Shown: positions 55,073 through 64,000 of the stretch, piece by piece
How the letters are laid out: each line of letters begins with the position of its first letter
How positions within the stretch are numbered: position 1 is the stretch's first letter
Assembly (NCBI GenBank): GCA_900548675.1
Contig: URLJ01000002.1
Span: 108,158 to 172,157, forward strand
DNA from: an uncultured Mollicutes bacterium
Lineage (GTDB): Bacteria; Bacillota_I; Bacilli_A; ML615J-28; CAG-313
Direction of reading: 5' to 3'
Length of the DNA stretch: 64,000 nt
Program-made: the position numbers and the translations under genes
Notes under the pieces: generated by a model
The model's database searches: none
What the model was told of the DNA's origin: nothing
Seen by the model: only the letters and a program-made list of their open reading frames with translations

Positions 55073-57037
55073 TTAATACTTCTTATTATACAATCCCCAA
55101 ATGATTTCAACCATCGCCCAAGTATCTTGCTGACAATACTTTTCAAGTGCCAAGTAATACTTTTCATACTCTTCTTTGGTAAATGTTGGAAGCATACTAT
55201 ACACTAGTACCGCTTCTACACCGTTATGAACTGTTAAATCTTTATACGAAAGATTGGAATATAGTGGTAAAATTTTCTTTATTGAAAAAGATCCATGCAT
55301 ATCATTGTGATAGAAATTAAAGAGTTTCGCTTCCTTTTCTTTTTCTTTTTTATCCATATCAGCAGGTAATAAACTTTTAAATAATTTCTCATTACCTTCT
55401 AATACATATAATAAATCAAATACGGCATTTCTTATTTTAACTAAATCTTTCTTCAAATCTGGGAATACTATCGCTAGTTCTTTAAGACGTGATTTTTCAA
55501 ACGACTGATTATAAACGATAACCGTTCCTCCTTTTGATAAATCAATATCTTTAATCATTTTTTCACACAATGCTCTTCTATTATCTGAATGATCAGGTGC
55601 TAAATATTCATAGTGATCTTTTGTTTTATCACAATCAAATTTTGATTTTTCAATGTGAAGTGAATATTGGAAAACTGATTGTGTGTATGGAACCTCACCT
55701 TTATATCTTGGAAGTGGGCATCCGAATGTTTCAAAATCTAAGTGATATAGGGGATATTGTAAGTTTTTTAAAGCTAGATCTATTTTATAGTGATTTATAT
55801 ATGTTTTTTTATCATGATAACAATCATACTGAATTAAATTTTTCTCTTTACTTAAATAGTCCCTTGGAATGTCATCCAAGTGAACATATCCCATATTAAT
55901 TACATCAAACAAAGAAAGTTTTTCACCATTTAAGCCTTTACCATTGAACGCAAACCGACTATCTAGATACTCCATTATGGAACCATCGACAAGACATTTT
56001 GAAAAACATACCTTATAAAAAGGGCATTGGGTTGAACTTTTTCGCTCACAGAACTTACCTACGACATATTTAGAAATGGCTCGTTCATTTATTTTATCTT
56101 CAATTTGTTTTCTTTCACTGTCTATTATCGGCATATACTCTTTAGTAATAGTATTCACATCAATAATAGAGAACAATTCTTCTCCATCTAAATTAGTATC
56201 GTACACAGGTTTACCATCTTCGTATTTACCGTCAAATACATAATCGCCATTTAGCACTAATAAATAATATTTTGTTTTATTAGCTTTTTCTATTTCACCA
56301 TTTTGAATTAAAGCATTTTCAATAAAGTAACGCTGCACAGCTATATCGTATATATACTTGCCAGCTTTGTCATATCTATCAAATACTTTTTTTCGCTTTG
56401 TTTCATATTCTTTGAAAAGTTCTTCGCCTGTTTCTTCTTTTAATTGTAAAAAGCCATTAGCATTAATCCCAAAGATGCTTTCAAATTTATGACGTTTTTT
56501 CGTATATACTATTGCATCGGAATCATCTTTTATTATTTTTTTACCGAGTTCATAAAACTTATTACTAGTAGTTGATTTAACTTCAAAAATTAACGTTTCT
56601 CCATTTTCTTTTTCCACATATATGTCAAGATAACAATAATACTTATTATTATTACAATTATACTCGAAACGCTTTTGACTTTTAGTATCACTAGCGAAAA
56701 CAACATTTCCAGAAAAATGTTGTTTTATATATTCACCAGCCAATATTTCTACTTCTTTAAAGACATTCGCATATGCTTCTAACTGAGCATTTGATGTTTT
56801 TGTTAAATCTTCACCTGTTTCATCATCAAACATTTCACTAAAGATTTCCATTGCCTTTTCGTTTTCTTCGGAAAACATACCTTCAGCAATGTTATTAATA
56901 TCCTCATTAAGTTTTCTAACGTCAACATCATCAATTGTTTTTATATGATGAGCATTTTTGTACATATACATATCAAATAATGATACGAAATTTTTACATC
57001 TAGAGAAGTTTTTAAACATTGATTTAGAAATATTCAT
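55073..57037 (-). CDS. DUF2779 protein: Cas4-like nuclease plus DnaQ-like exonuclease
   Basis: A 654-residue protein. The N-terminal nuclease core has D in YLDIYVEKE and ExK in FEVKST (about 130-155). A four-cysteine cluster (C-x8-CPFYKVCFSKC, about residues 330-348) resembles the iron-sulfur site of Cas4/AddB-type nucleases. The C-terminal half has DEDD exonuclease motifs HLDFETF (about 430), NQSFEKSRLKEL (about 508) and QQDTWAMV (about 641). It should degrade DNA or RNA, but its partner and trigger are unknown. No CRISPR genes are near. Good ribosome site GGTGATGAGTT. Confidence 0.8.
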   Translation of the reverse strand: MNISKSMFKNFSRCKNFVSLFDMYMYKNAHHIKTIDDVDVRKLNEDINNIAEGMFSEENEKAMEIFSEMFDDETGEDLTKTSNAQLEAYANVFKEVEILAGEYIKQHFSGNVVFASDTKSQKRFEYNCNNNKYYCYLDIYVEKENGETLIFEVKSTTSNKFYELGKKIIKDDSDAIVYTKKRHKFESIFGINANGFLQLKEETGEELFKEYETKRKKVFDRYDKAGKYIYDIAVQRYFIENALIQNGEIEKANKTKYYLLVLNGDYVFDGKYEDGKPVYDTNLDGEELFSIIDVNTITKEYMPIIDSERKQIEDKINERAISKYVVGKFCERKSSTQCPFYKVCFSKCLVDGSIMEYLDSRFAFNGKGLNGEKLSLFDVINMGYVHLDDIPRDYLSKEKNLIQYDCYHDKKTYINHYKIDLALKNLQYPLYHLDFETFGCPLPRYKGEVPYTQSVFQYSLHIEKSKFDCDKTKDHYEYLAPDHSDNRRALCEKMIKDIDLSKGGTVIVYNQSFEKSRLKELAIVFPDLKKDLVKIRNAVFDLLYVLEGNEKLFKSLLPADMDKKEKEKEAKLFNFYHNDMHGSFSIKKILPLYSNLSYKDLTVHNGVEAVLVYSMLPTFTKEEYEKYYLALEKYCQQDTWAMVEIIWGLYNKKY

Positions 57038-57106
57038 AACTCATCACCTCACCTATTATTCTACTAAAATAAATTAATTAATACAACCATTTGACTTTTT
57101 AGTTTT

Positions 57107-57141
57107 AAAAAAGGCCCTCTTTAACAAAGAGAGCTTTTTTT
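57107..57141 (-). terminator. Terminator after ABC importer genes
   Basis: Stem AAAGCTCTCTTT/AAAGAGGGCCTTTTTT on the minus strand, overlapping the permease stop region. Confidence 0.75.
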
Positions 57142-57910
57142 AAGATGTTAGATATCTTTTGTTTATAAATTTAAAAAGTGCTTCAACACCTACAACAGCC
57201 AAAACTATGATAATACTCCATGCGAGAAGTTCATCCATATCAAGATTACTTCTAGCATTATATAATGTTTTTCCTATACTGCTATTTGTTTGACATATAT
57301 ATTCAGATGTAATCATTACTTTAAATGATAAACCGAATGCTTGCATAAAAGTCATTAAAACAAAGGGAGCAAGATAAGGAATATATACTTTTGTAATAGT
57401 TTGAAATTTTGAAATATTGAGCATCTTTAAATCATCGAGAAGAACACTATCCATTCTATCAATCGCAGCTACTAAACCATATGTTACAATCGGTACCGCA
57501 ACAGCGAATGTTATAATAACTGGCGCTACACTACTAGGGAATATTAGCCATATGAAAATCGATAGCGCTACTACTGGAACAGCTTTAAAATATCCTAAAT
57601 ATACTTTAAAAAATGCAAATGATGACTTTTTATAAATATAAATAAAAGTGATAATAAGAGCTATTATAAATGACCCCATAACCGCTATCATAATTCTCAA
57701 TAAATCAAAACACATTATTTTAATGAAATTTTTTGAACTAATTATGTTACCTGCTGCGCTAAGTATTTTACCTACACTAGGAAAAATTAAATCATTGTTT
57801 TTACTAAAAGATATAATAGACCACACCGCAATTATAAGAAGAATTGCGGTGATAAGGCTTGTTATACTGCGTTCATATTTATTTTTATTCTTATCCATAG
57901 AATTCATCAC
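57140..57910 (-). CDS. ABC transporter permease (SsuC/TauC type)
   Basis: A 256-residue permease with six membrane helices; the EAA-type loop is LKMLNISKFQTITKVYIPYLAPFVLMT. It overlaps the end of the binding-protein gene by 20 bases. The family imports small organic anions or riboflavin/thiamine precursors. No ATPase gene follows. Confidence 0.85.
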   Translation of the reverse strand: MMNSMDKNKNKYERSITSLITAILLIIAVWSIISFSKNNDLIFPSVGKILSAAGNIISSKNFIKIMCFDLLRIMIAVMGSFIIALIITFIYIYKKSSFAFFKVYLGYFKAVPVVALSIFIWLIFPSSVAPVIITFAVAVPIVTYGLVAAIDRMDSVLLDDLKMLNISKFQTITKVYIPYLAPFVLMTFMQAFGLSFKVMITSEYICQTNSSIGKTLYNARSNLDMDELLAWSIIIVLAVVGVEALFKFINKRYLTS

Positions 57911-58814
57911 TAGGCATCTTACCTCCTACTTGAGGAGCAAGGCCTAATTCAATTAGTTTTTCAAAATAACATTTCACATATTCTTTTTCTGTAGTTTTAT
58001 CATAAAGGTTAAAATTGCAGTTAGGGATAGCACTTGTTAAAGCCTCTACACCCATTTTGCTGAATGAATCATCAACTTTTATAGCTTTTTCAGCAAGTGA
58101 TTTTGGATCTTTATAATCGTCAAGTGCTGCAGTTAACTTATTTAAAAGTTTATTAAATTCTTTATCAGTGTTACTTCTACTTTTAATGAATATACCTGCT
58201 TGTGGGAATGCTTTACCATTTGTTGCATCGCTCCACAAAGATTGTAAGCTTAGAGTATATATATTCTTTTTAGCTCTTAATACACTAATTGATGGTTCTG
58301 CAGAAAGTATATATTCAGCTTTTCCAGATACAAGCATCGCATTAGCTGAAGCTACATCATCAACATATTCAATTTCAACATTTAAATTTAAATAATTTGT
58401 TACTACTTTAAACATAACATCTGGGCTAGATGATGCTCCAAAAACAACGATTTTTTTACCATTTAAAGCATTAACATCTGTAAATTCGTTTAAAGATGCT
58501 AAGTAAAAATTTCCCCATACAAATGATTTATAGAGTGTATAATTAGGTGTTTGATTATACATTTTAGCTCCTAAATTGATTGGTGCTACGATAATATCAT
58601 AAGAACTATTTACGAATCCTGCAACAAGTGCGCTTGATCCAGCCACAACTTCATATTCTAAATTTTCACTATTTTCTTCTATAAATGAAGACATTCCAAG
58701 CAATGGTGTACCATTTGGAACAAGTACTTTATATGTCTTTTTACTACCACAAGATGATACTAAAGCAAGCATCAAAAGGGCTAAAACACCTACAAACATT
58801 TTAATTTTTTTCAT
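57891..58814 (-). CDS. NMT1/TauA-like substrate-binding lipoprotein
   Basis: A 307-residue solute-binding lipoprotein with lipobox LVSSC and the two-lobe NMT1 pattern (PLLGMSSFIEENSENLEYEVV, FGASSSPDVMFKVV). Substrate is unknown; the family includes sulfonate, nitrate and thiamine-precursor binders. It is first in a two-gene operon with the permease, and is divergent from a Crp/Fnr regulator that may control it. Confidence 0.85.
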   Translation of the reverse strand: MKKIKMFVGVLALLMLALVSSCGSKKTYKVLVPNGTPLLGMSSFIEENSENLEYEVVAGSSALVAGFVNSSYDIIVAPINLGAKMYNQTPNYTLYKSFVWGNFYLASLNEFTDVNALNGKKIVVFGASSSPDVMFKVVTNYLNLNVEIEYVDDVASANAMLVSGKAEYILSAEPSISVLRAKKNIYTLSLQSLWSDATNGKAFPQAGIFIKSRSNTDKEFNKLLNKLTAALDDYKDPKSLAEKAIKVDDSFSKMGVEALTSAIPNCNFNLYDKTTEKEYVKCYFEKLIELGLAPQVGGKMPSDEFYG

Positions 58815-58899
58815 ATTTTTCTTCTCCTTTAATTATAATTTTTAAATTTTTATCATATTATTTGCATTTATATTATATCATAATTATAATATAAAAAAC

Positions 58900-58913
58900 G
58901 TAACATTTGTTAC
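58900..58913. promoter_or_regulatory. Possible operator before Crp/Fnr gene
   Basis: GTAAC-ATTT-GTTAC (5+5 inverted repeat, 4-base spacer) lies just before the ribosome site of the Crp/Fnr gene and between it and the divergent importer operon. A Crp-family dimer could bind here. Confidence 0.35.
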
Positions 58914-58927
58914 AAAAGGGGAAAGTT

Positions 58928-59524
58928 ATGAATAAAGAAATCTTTTATAACAAAGAATATTTCACTATCAAAGAATACAAGAAGGGTACTATCATTTTTA
59001 ATGAAGGTGACATATGTAACAATGTATTTTATGTTTTGAGTGGTAGTGTTATTATAAAAACTATTACTGCTTCTAACTCTGAAGAAGTAATTACTATTCT
59101 AAAGGAAGATGATTTTTTTGGTGATATTTTAGTATTCACATCTAATCCTTTATATTTAGGATTTGCAGAAGCGAAAACAAAAGCTGTTATCGCCATTTCT
59201 AAAAAAGATAAATTTCTAAACCTTCTACAAAATAATCGGGAATTTTTAACTGAATATCTTATGCGTATTACTAACAAAAGCATAGCCTTCAAATTACAAG
59301 CCAAACTTTTTGCCCATAAAAAAATAGAAGATCGTATTTTATATTATTTTAAACATATAGAAAAGAATAATACATGCAAAATAGAGTCAATTACAAGATT
59401 ATCCGAAACACTTTCATTACCTAGACCAAGCGTTTCAAGATCATTACAAGACCTCATTAAAAATGGTCAAATATCAAGAATTAATCGTTGTACATATATA
59501 ATTAATAAAAAGGATATTTTATAA
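58928..59524 (+). CDS. Crp/Fnr-family transcriptional regulator
   Basis: A 198-residue regulator, ATG at 58928 after GGGGAAAGTT. The cyclic-nucleotide-binding-like beta roll spans about 20-110 (GTIIFNEGDICNNVFYVLSGSVII), and the HTH (about 150-190) contains LSLPRPSVSRSLQDL. The cysteines needed for an oxygen-sensing cluster are absent at the usual N-terminal site. It is divergent from the NMT1-like importer, its likely target. Confidence 0.85.
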   Translation: MNKEIFYNKEYFTIKEYKKGTIIFNEGDICNNVFYVLSGSVIIKTITASNSEEVITILKEDDFFGDILVFTSNPLYLGFAEAKTKAVIAISKKDKFLNLLQNNREFLTEYLMRITNKSIAFKLQAKLFAHKKIEDRILYYFKHIEKNNTCKIESITRLSETLSLPRPSVSRSLQDLIKNGQISRINRCTYIINKKDIL

Positions 59525-59540
59525 AAAATATCCTTTTTTT
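59507..59540. terminator. Bidirectional terminator
   Basis: Stem AAAAAGGATATTTT/AAAATATCCTTTTTT overlaps the stop of the regulator and precedes the end of the 59539 gene. Confidence 0.85.
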
Positions 59541-60600
59541 ACACATCTTTAATAACTAATTCGTTATTCTTTATATAAATGTATTTTATGGTGGAATTAG
59601 AATAATCTTTATACCAAGTTATTCCTAAAACTTCCTCATTGTTTTCTAGTATGCATGTCACTTTTTCATCTAAATTATGATCTAAAACTGTAATTGTGTT
59701 ATTTGATAGTATATATATATTATCTTCAAATTGAGCAATTTCATCTATATCACTATAGGCATCTGTTACATTAATAACCTTATTTTTTATATCATAACAA
59801 AAAATATTTTCATTATAATCTATTATATATATATATGTTTTATCCTGCCAATTTGACAATACAACCTTTTTTATTTCAAAGCAGTCTTTTAAAATAGTGT
59901 TTATTTCCTTGGTGTTTACAATTTCTTGTGTAATTGTATCACCACCTGTAGTCTTCAATAATTCGTATTCATGAAGTGTTTCACTAACTAAAAGATTGGC
60001 ACCATCTTTATAAACATAATATTGTTTTTTATCGTATAAAGTTTTTGTAGCCTCTATCACTTTATTCTTATATGTACCAAGTGCCCATATATTACTATTA
60101 TCAACATCAGACATAATTTTGCTATTTGCAGAATTTGTTGTTTCTAAATATTGATTTGAATTTAGTCCCTTTATGACTTCACCAAATCCATCGGTTTTAA
60201 ATGAAACTAGCATATCAGATATAATATTATTTTTGTAATAACTAGATCTAAACTCATAGATTATTTCTTGTAATCCATCTTTATTTTTCAAATATATATT
60301 ATTATCATATAAATTTAATACTTCAAAGTCACGATCTTCTAATATTCTTTTAAATACGAATTCACCATTGTGAATTTTTCCTTCTTCCAAATATGTCATA
60401 TTTCCATCTTTTATTTTTGTAACAAAGTTAATTCTATCACTAGATCCATCTGCTGATTTAACAAATACAATCGTTTTATTCACTTTATCTGCTATTACAA
60501 TTTGACTAACATTTTCAATTTTTTTAAACATGCATCCATTTAAAAGTATGGTAAATAATAAAAATACTGTAATCAATAATATTTTTTTACTAATTTTCAT
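59539..60600 (-). CDS. Lipoprotein of unknown function (beta-propeller-like)
   Basis: A 353-residue lipoprotein (lipobox LLNGCMFKK) made of repeated short strands with frequent (Y/F)xYxD and N-x-I-Y turns, as in DUF5050-type propellers. No catalytic residue was seen. It has its own AGGAGG ribosome site. Confidence 0.55.
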   Translation of the reverse strand: MKISKKILLITVFLLFTILLNGCMFKKIENVSQIVIADKVNKTIVFVKSADGSSDRINFVTKIKDGNMTYLEEGKIHNGEFVFKRILEDRDFEVLNLYDNNIYLKNKDGLQEIIYEFRSSYYKNNIISDMLVSFKTDGFGEVIKGLNSNQYLETTNSANSKIMSDVDNSNIWALGTYKNKVIEATKTLYDKKQYYVYKDGANLLVSETLHEYELLKTTGGDTITQEIVNTKEINTILKDCFEIKKVVLSNWQDKTYIYIIDYNENIFCYDIKNKVINVTDAYSDIDEIAQFEDNIYILSNNTITVLDHNLDEKVTCILENNEEVLGITWYKDYSNSTIKYIYIKNNELVIKDV

Positions 60601-60693
60601 TTTTTACCTCCTTTAAACTATATAATGATTATATCAAAAAAAGCTCATTACTTCAATTTATATGATAATATGAATAATATTATAAATAAAAAT

Positions 60694-60722
60694 AAAAAGC
60701 CTTTTAGAAATTCTAAAAGACT
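60694..60722 (-). terminator. Terminator of the rRNA/tRNA operon
   Basis: Stem CTTTTAGAA/TTCTAAAAG followed by GCTTTTTATTTTTATTT on the minus strand, downstream of tRNA-Phe. Confidence 0.8.
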
Positions 60723-60736
60723 AAATTGTTTCAAAA

Positions 60737-60812
60737 TGGTGGCTTGGGCCGGGATTGAACCAGCGACACATGGATTTTCAGTCCATTGCTCTACCAACTG
60801 AGCTACCGAGCC
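60737..60812 (-). tRNA. tRNA-Phe (GAA)
   Basis: 76 nucleotides with GAA anticodon and encoded CCA. Acceptor arms GGCTCGG and CCAAGCC leave one C-A mismatch at position 5-68. Confidence 0.9.
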
Positions 60813-60822
60813 TTATAAAAAA

Positions 60823-60898
60823 TGGCGGTTCCAACGAGACTTGAACTCGCGATCTCCAGTGTGACAGACTGGCATGTTAACCACTACACCATGGAACC
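60823..60898 (-). tRNA. tRNA-Asp (GTC)
   Basis: 76 nucleotides; anticodon GTC, encoded CCA. Confidence 0.93.
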
Positions 60899-60900
60899 TT

Positions 60901-60976
60901 TGGTTGCGGGGGAAGGATTTGAACCTACGACCTCCGGGTTATGAGCCCGGTGAGCTACCAGCTGCTCCACCCCGCG
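60901..60976 (-). tRNA. Initiator tRNA-fMet (CAT)
   Basis: Starts CGCGGGGTGGAGCAG, so C1 is unpaired with A72, and three G-C pairs close the anticodon stem. These are initiator marks. CCA is encoded. Confidence 0.92.
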
Positions 60977-60984
60977 ATGGAAAA

Positions 60985-61075
60985 TGGCGGAGAAAGAGGG
61001 ATTCGAACCCCCGCGGCTGTTACACCCTGTCGGTTTTCAAGACCGATCCCTTCAGCCAGACTTGGGTATTTCTCC
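60985..61075 (-). tRNA. tRNA-Ser (TGA)
   Basis: 91 nucleotides with the long variable arm of serine tRNAs; anticodon TGA; CCA encoded. Confidence 0.93.
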
Positions 61076-61085
61076 GTTTATAAGT

Positions 61086-61162
61086 TGGTGGACCCAGCAG
61101 GACTCGAACCTGCGACCAACCGGTTATGAGCCGGGAGCTCTGACCAACTGAGCTACGGGTCC
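61086..61162 (-). tRNA. tRNA-Ile2 (CAT, probably lysidine-modified)
   Basis: 77 nucleotides with CAT anticodon. The body (GGACCC start, CGGCTCATAACCG arm) and position between Met and Ser match the Bacillus k2C-modified tRNA-Ile2 rather than Met. Confidence 0.75.
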
Positions 61163-61173
61163 TTCTTACCAGA

Positions 61174-61250
61174 TGGTAGCGGCGGAGGGACTTGAACCCC
61201 CGACCTCTCGGGTATGAACCGAACGCTCTAGCCAACTAAGCTACACCGCC
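61174..61250 (-). tRNA. Elongator tRNA-Met (CAT)
   Basis: 77 nucleotides; starts GGCGGTGTAGCTTAG and has GGTTCATACCC around the anticodon, like Bacillus elongator tRNA-Met. Confidence 0.85.
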
Positions 61251-61268
61251 ATAAACATTTATAAAAAA

Positions 61269-61344
61269 TGGTGGATCCAATGGGGCTCGAACCCACGGCC
61301 TCCTGCGTGCAAAACAGGCGCTCTCCCAGCTGAGCTATGGACCC
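61269..61344 (-). tRNA. tRNA-Ala (TGC)
   Basis: 76 nucleotides; anticodon TGC; CCA encoded. Confidence 0.92.
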
Positions 61345-61355
61345 ACGATAAATAT

Positions 61356-61442
61356 TGGTGCCTAAGGCCGGAATCGAACCGGCACGGTATTGCTACCACA
61401 GGATTTTAAGTCCTGCGCGTCTACCTATTCCGCCACTCAGGC
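61356..61442 (-). tRNA. tRNA-Leu (TAA)
   Basis: 87 nucleotides with the long leucine variable arm; anticodon TAA; CCA encoded. Confidence 0.92.
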
Positions 61443-61464
61443 TTCGTGTGTATAAATAATTGGA

Positions 61465-61540
61465 TGGTGTCCCCGAGACGATTCGAACGTCCGACCCACT
61501 GATTAAAAGTCAGTTGCTCTACCGACTGAGCTACGAGGAC
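61465..61540 (-). tRNA. tRNA-Lys (TTT)
   Basis: 76 nucleotides; anticodon TTT; CCA encoded. Confidence 0.92.
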
Positions 61541-61543
61541 AGA

Positions 61544-61619
61544 TGGTGCCGACTATAGGAATTGAACCCACAACCTACTGATTACAAGTCAGTTGCTCTA
61601 CCGATTGAGCTAAGTCGGC
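61544..61619 (-). tRNA. tRNA-Thr (TGT)
   Basis: 76 nucleotides; anticodon TGT; CCA encoded. Only 3 bases separate it from tRNA-Lys. Confidence 0.92.
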
Positions 61620-61625
61620 TAAAAA

Positions 61626-61701
61626 TGGTGGAGGATGACGGGCTCGAACCGCCGACCCTCTGCTTGTAAGGCAGATGCTCTCCCAACTGAGCTAATCCTC
61701 C
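61626..61701 (-). tRNA. tRNA-Val (TAC)
   Basis: 76 nucleotides; anticodon TAC; CCA encoded. It is the first tRNA after 5S rRNA. Confidence 0.92.
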
Positions 61702-61736
61702 ATGTTAGTTTTATCAAAATTTTATTTAATAGAAAG

Positions 61737-61847
61737 GAGCTGGCAACGTCCTATTTTGGCGGGTTACCACTATCGTCGGAGCTGGAGTGCTTAACTTCTG
61801 TGTTCGGCATGGGAACAGGTGTGTCCACTTCGCTATAGTCACCAAAC
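61737..61847 (-). rRNA. rrf: 5S ribosomal RNA
   Basis: Minus strand sequence starting TTTGGTGACTATAGCG and carrying CCCATGCCGAACACAGAAGTTAAGC, the universal 5S core, with matching 3' end GTTGCCAGCTCC. Confidence 0.93.
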
Positions 61848-61896
61848 TCTCTTTCAAAATTGAATAATACTTTTGTCTACAAATTTCTTCGCGTTT

Positions 61897-64000
<2,104 letters not shown>

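Noticed and set aside
55073..57037. DUF2779 protein considered as CRISPR Cas4
   Set aside because: The DnaQ-like half, length and lack of nearby cas1/cas2 argue against CRISPR adaptation.
60874..61235. Several short open frames inside tRNA genes
   Set aside because: They lie across tRNA sequences and would encode nothing conserved.

Overview
The window is AT-rich, uses the ordinary stop codons, has strong AGGAGG-type ribosome sites, and is densely packed with short or overlapping gene junctions, mostly on the minus strand. A small acid-soluble spore protein, a SpoIIE phosphatase, a Zur-headed zinc operon, a ComK-like protein and the mnmG-rsmG-soj block point to a spore-forming low-GC Firmicute. 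It is probably an uncultured gut lineage of Bacilli near Erysipelotrichia or Acholeplasma-like groups. The lineage is an inference. The rRNA operon at the right end has a tRNA order (Val-Thr-Lys-Leu-Ala-Met-Ile2-Ser-fMet-Asp-Phe) that is a shortened form of the Bacillus rrn-associated tRNA array, which agrees with that placement.

Layout. 1-6585: an operon with an ABC-2 type permease, an anchored Ig-like protein, an ABC ATPase, a 1050-residue surface lipoprotein and the start of another secreted protein. 6787-12490: the most unusual part, a four-gene operon with its own strong promoter and repeat operator. It encodes a ribbon-helix-helix regulator, an SPFH protein with many zinc ribbons, a membrane protein, and a zinc-ribbon/TPR/TIR/DUF6273 protein that ends in a biotinyl (biotin-carrier) domain. 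12572-19893: housekeeping and small genes (TrmH-type methylase, SASP, iscS-thiI sulfur pair, TSCPD protein, lipoprotein, YwaF protein, candidate nuclease). 19949-22836: zur-znuACB zinc uptake. 22989-23357: a decayed BspA-type leucine-rich-repeat gene. 23433-31973: a FucI/AraA-like protein with a HAD phosphatase and a TPR protein, a heterodimeric ABC exporter, an AlkD-like protein and a flavodoxin/ferredoxin protein. tRNA-Gly follows, then a 1487-residue lipoprotein amidase.

36792-44691: rpsD with a long leader, a GNAT protein, a broken pnuC gene that still carries an intact-looking riboswitch-type leader, pgk-tpiA, a ComK-like gene, an MsmK/UgpC ATPase and a PucR-type regulator. 44844-53523: a rhodanese, spoIIE, then mnmG-rsmG-soj-mscS-DUF951-ywaF, a near-origin block in which no spo0J follows soj, and pduL. 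53689-60600: rimO, a DUF2779 protein (Cas4-like nuclease plus DnaQ-like exonuclease), a two-component NMT1-type ABC importer without an ATPase, a Crp/Fnr regulator and a lipoprotein. 60737-64000: eleven tRNAs, 5S rRNA and the 3' part of 23S rRNA, all on the minus strand.

The best candidate for something undescribed is the 6787-12490 operon. The joining of a TIR NADase-type domain, a DUF6273 domain and a biotin-carrier domain in one polypeptide, made from a tightly controlled promoter next to a membrane SPFH scaffold, is not a standard arrangement known to me. No CRISPR array, insertion sequence or prophage was seen.
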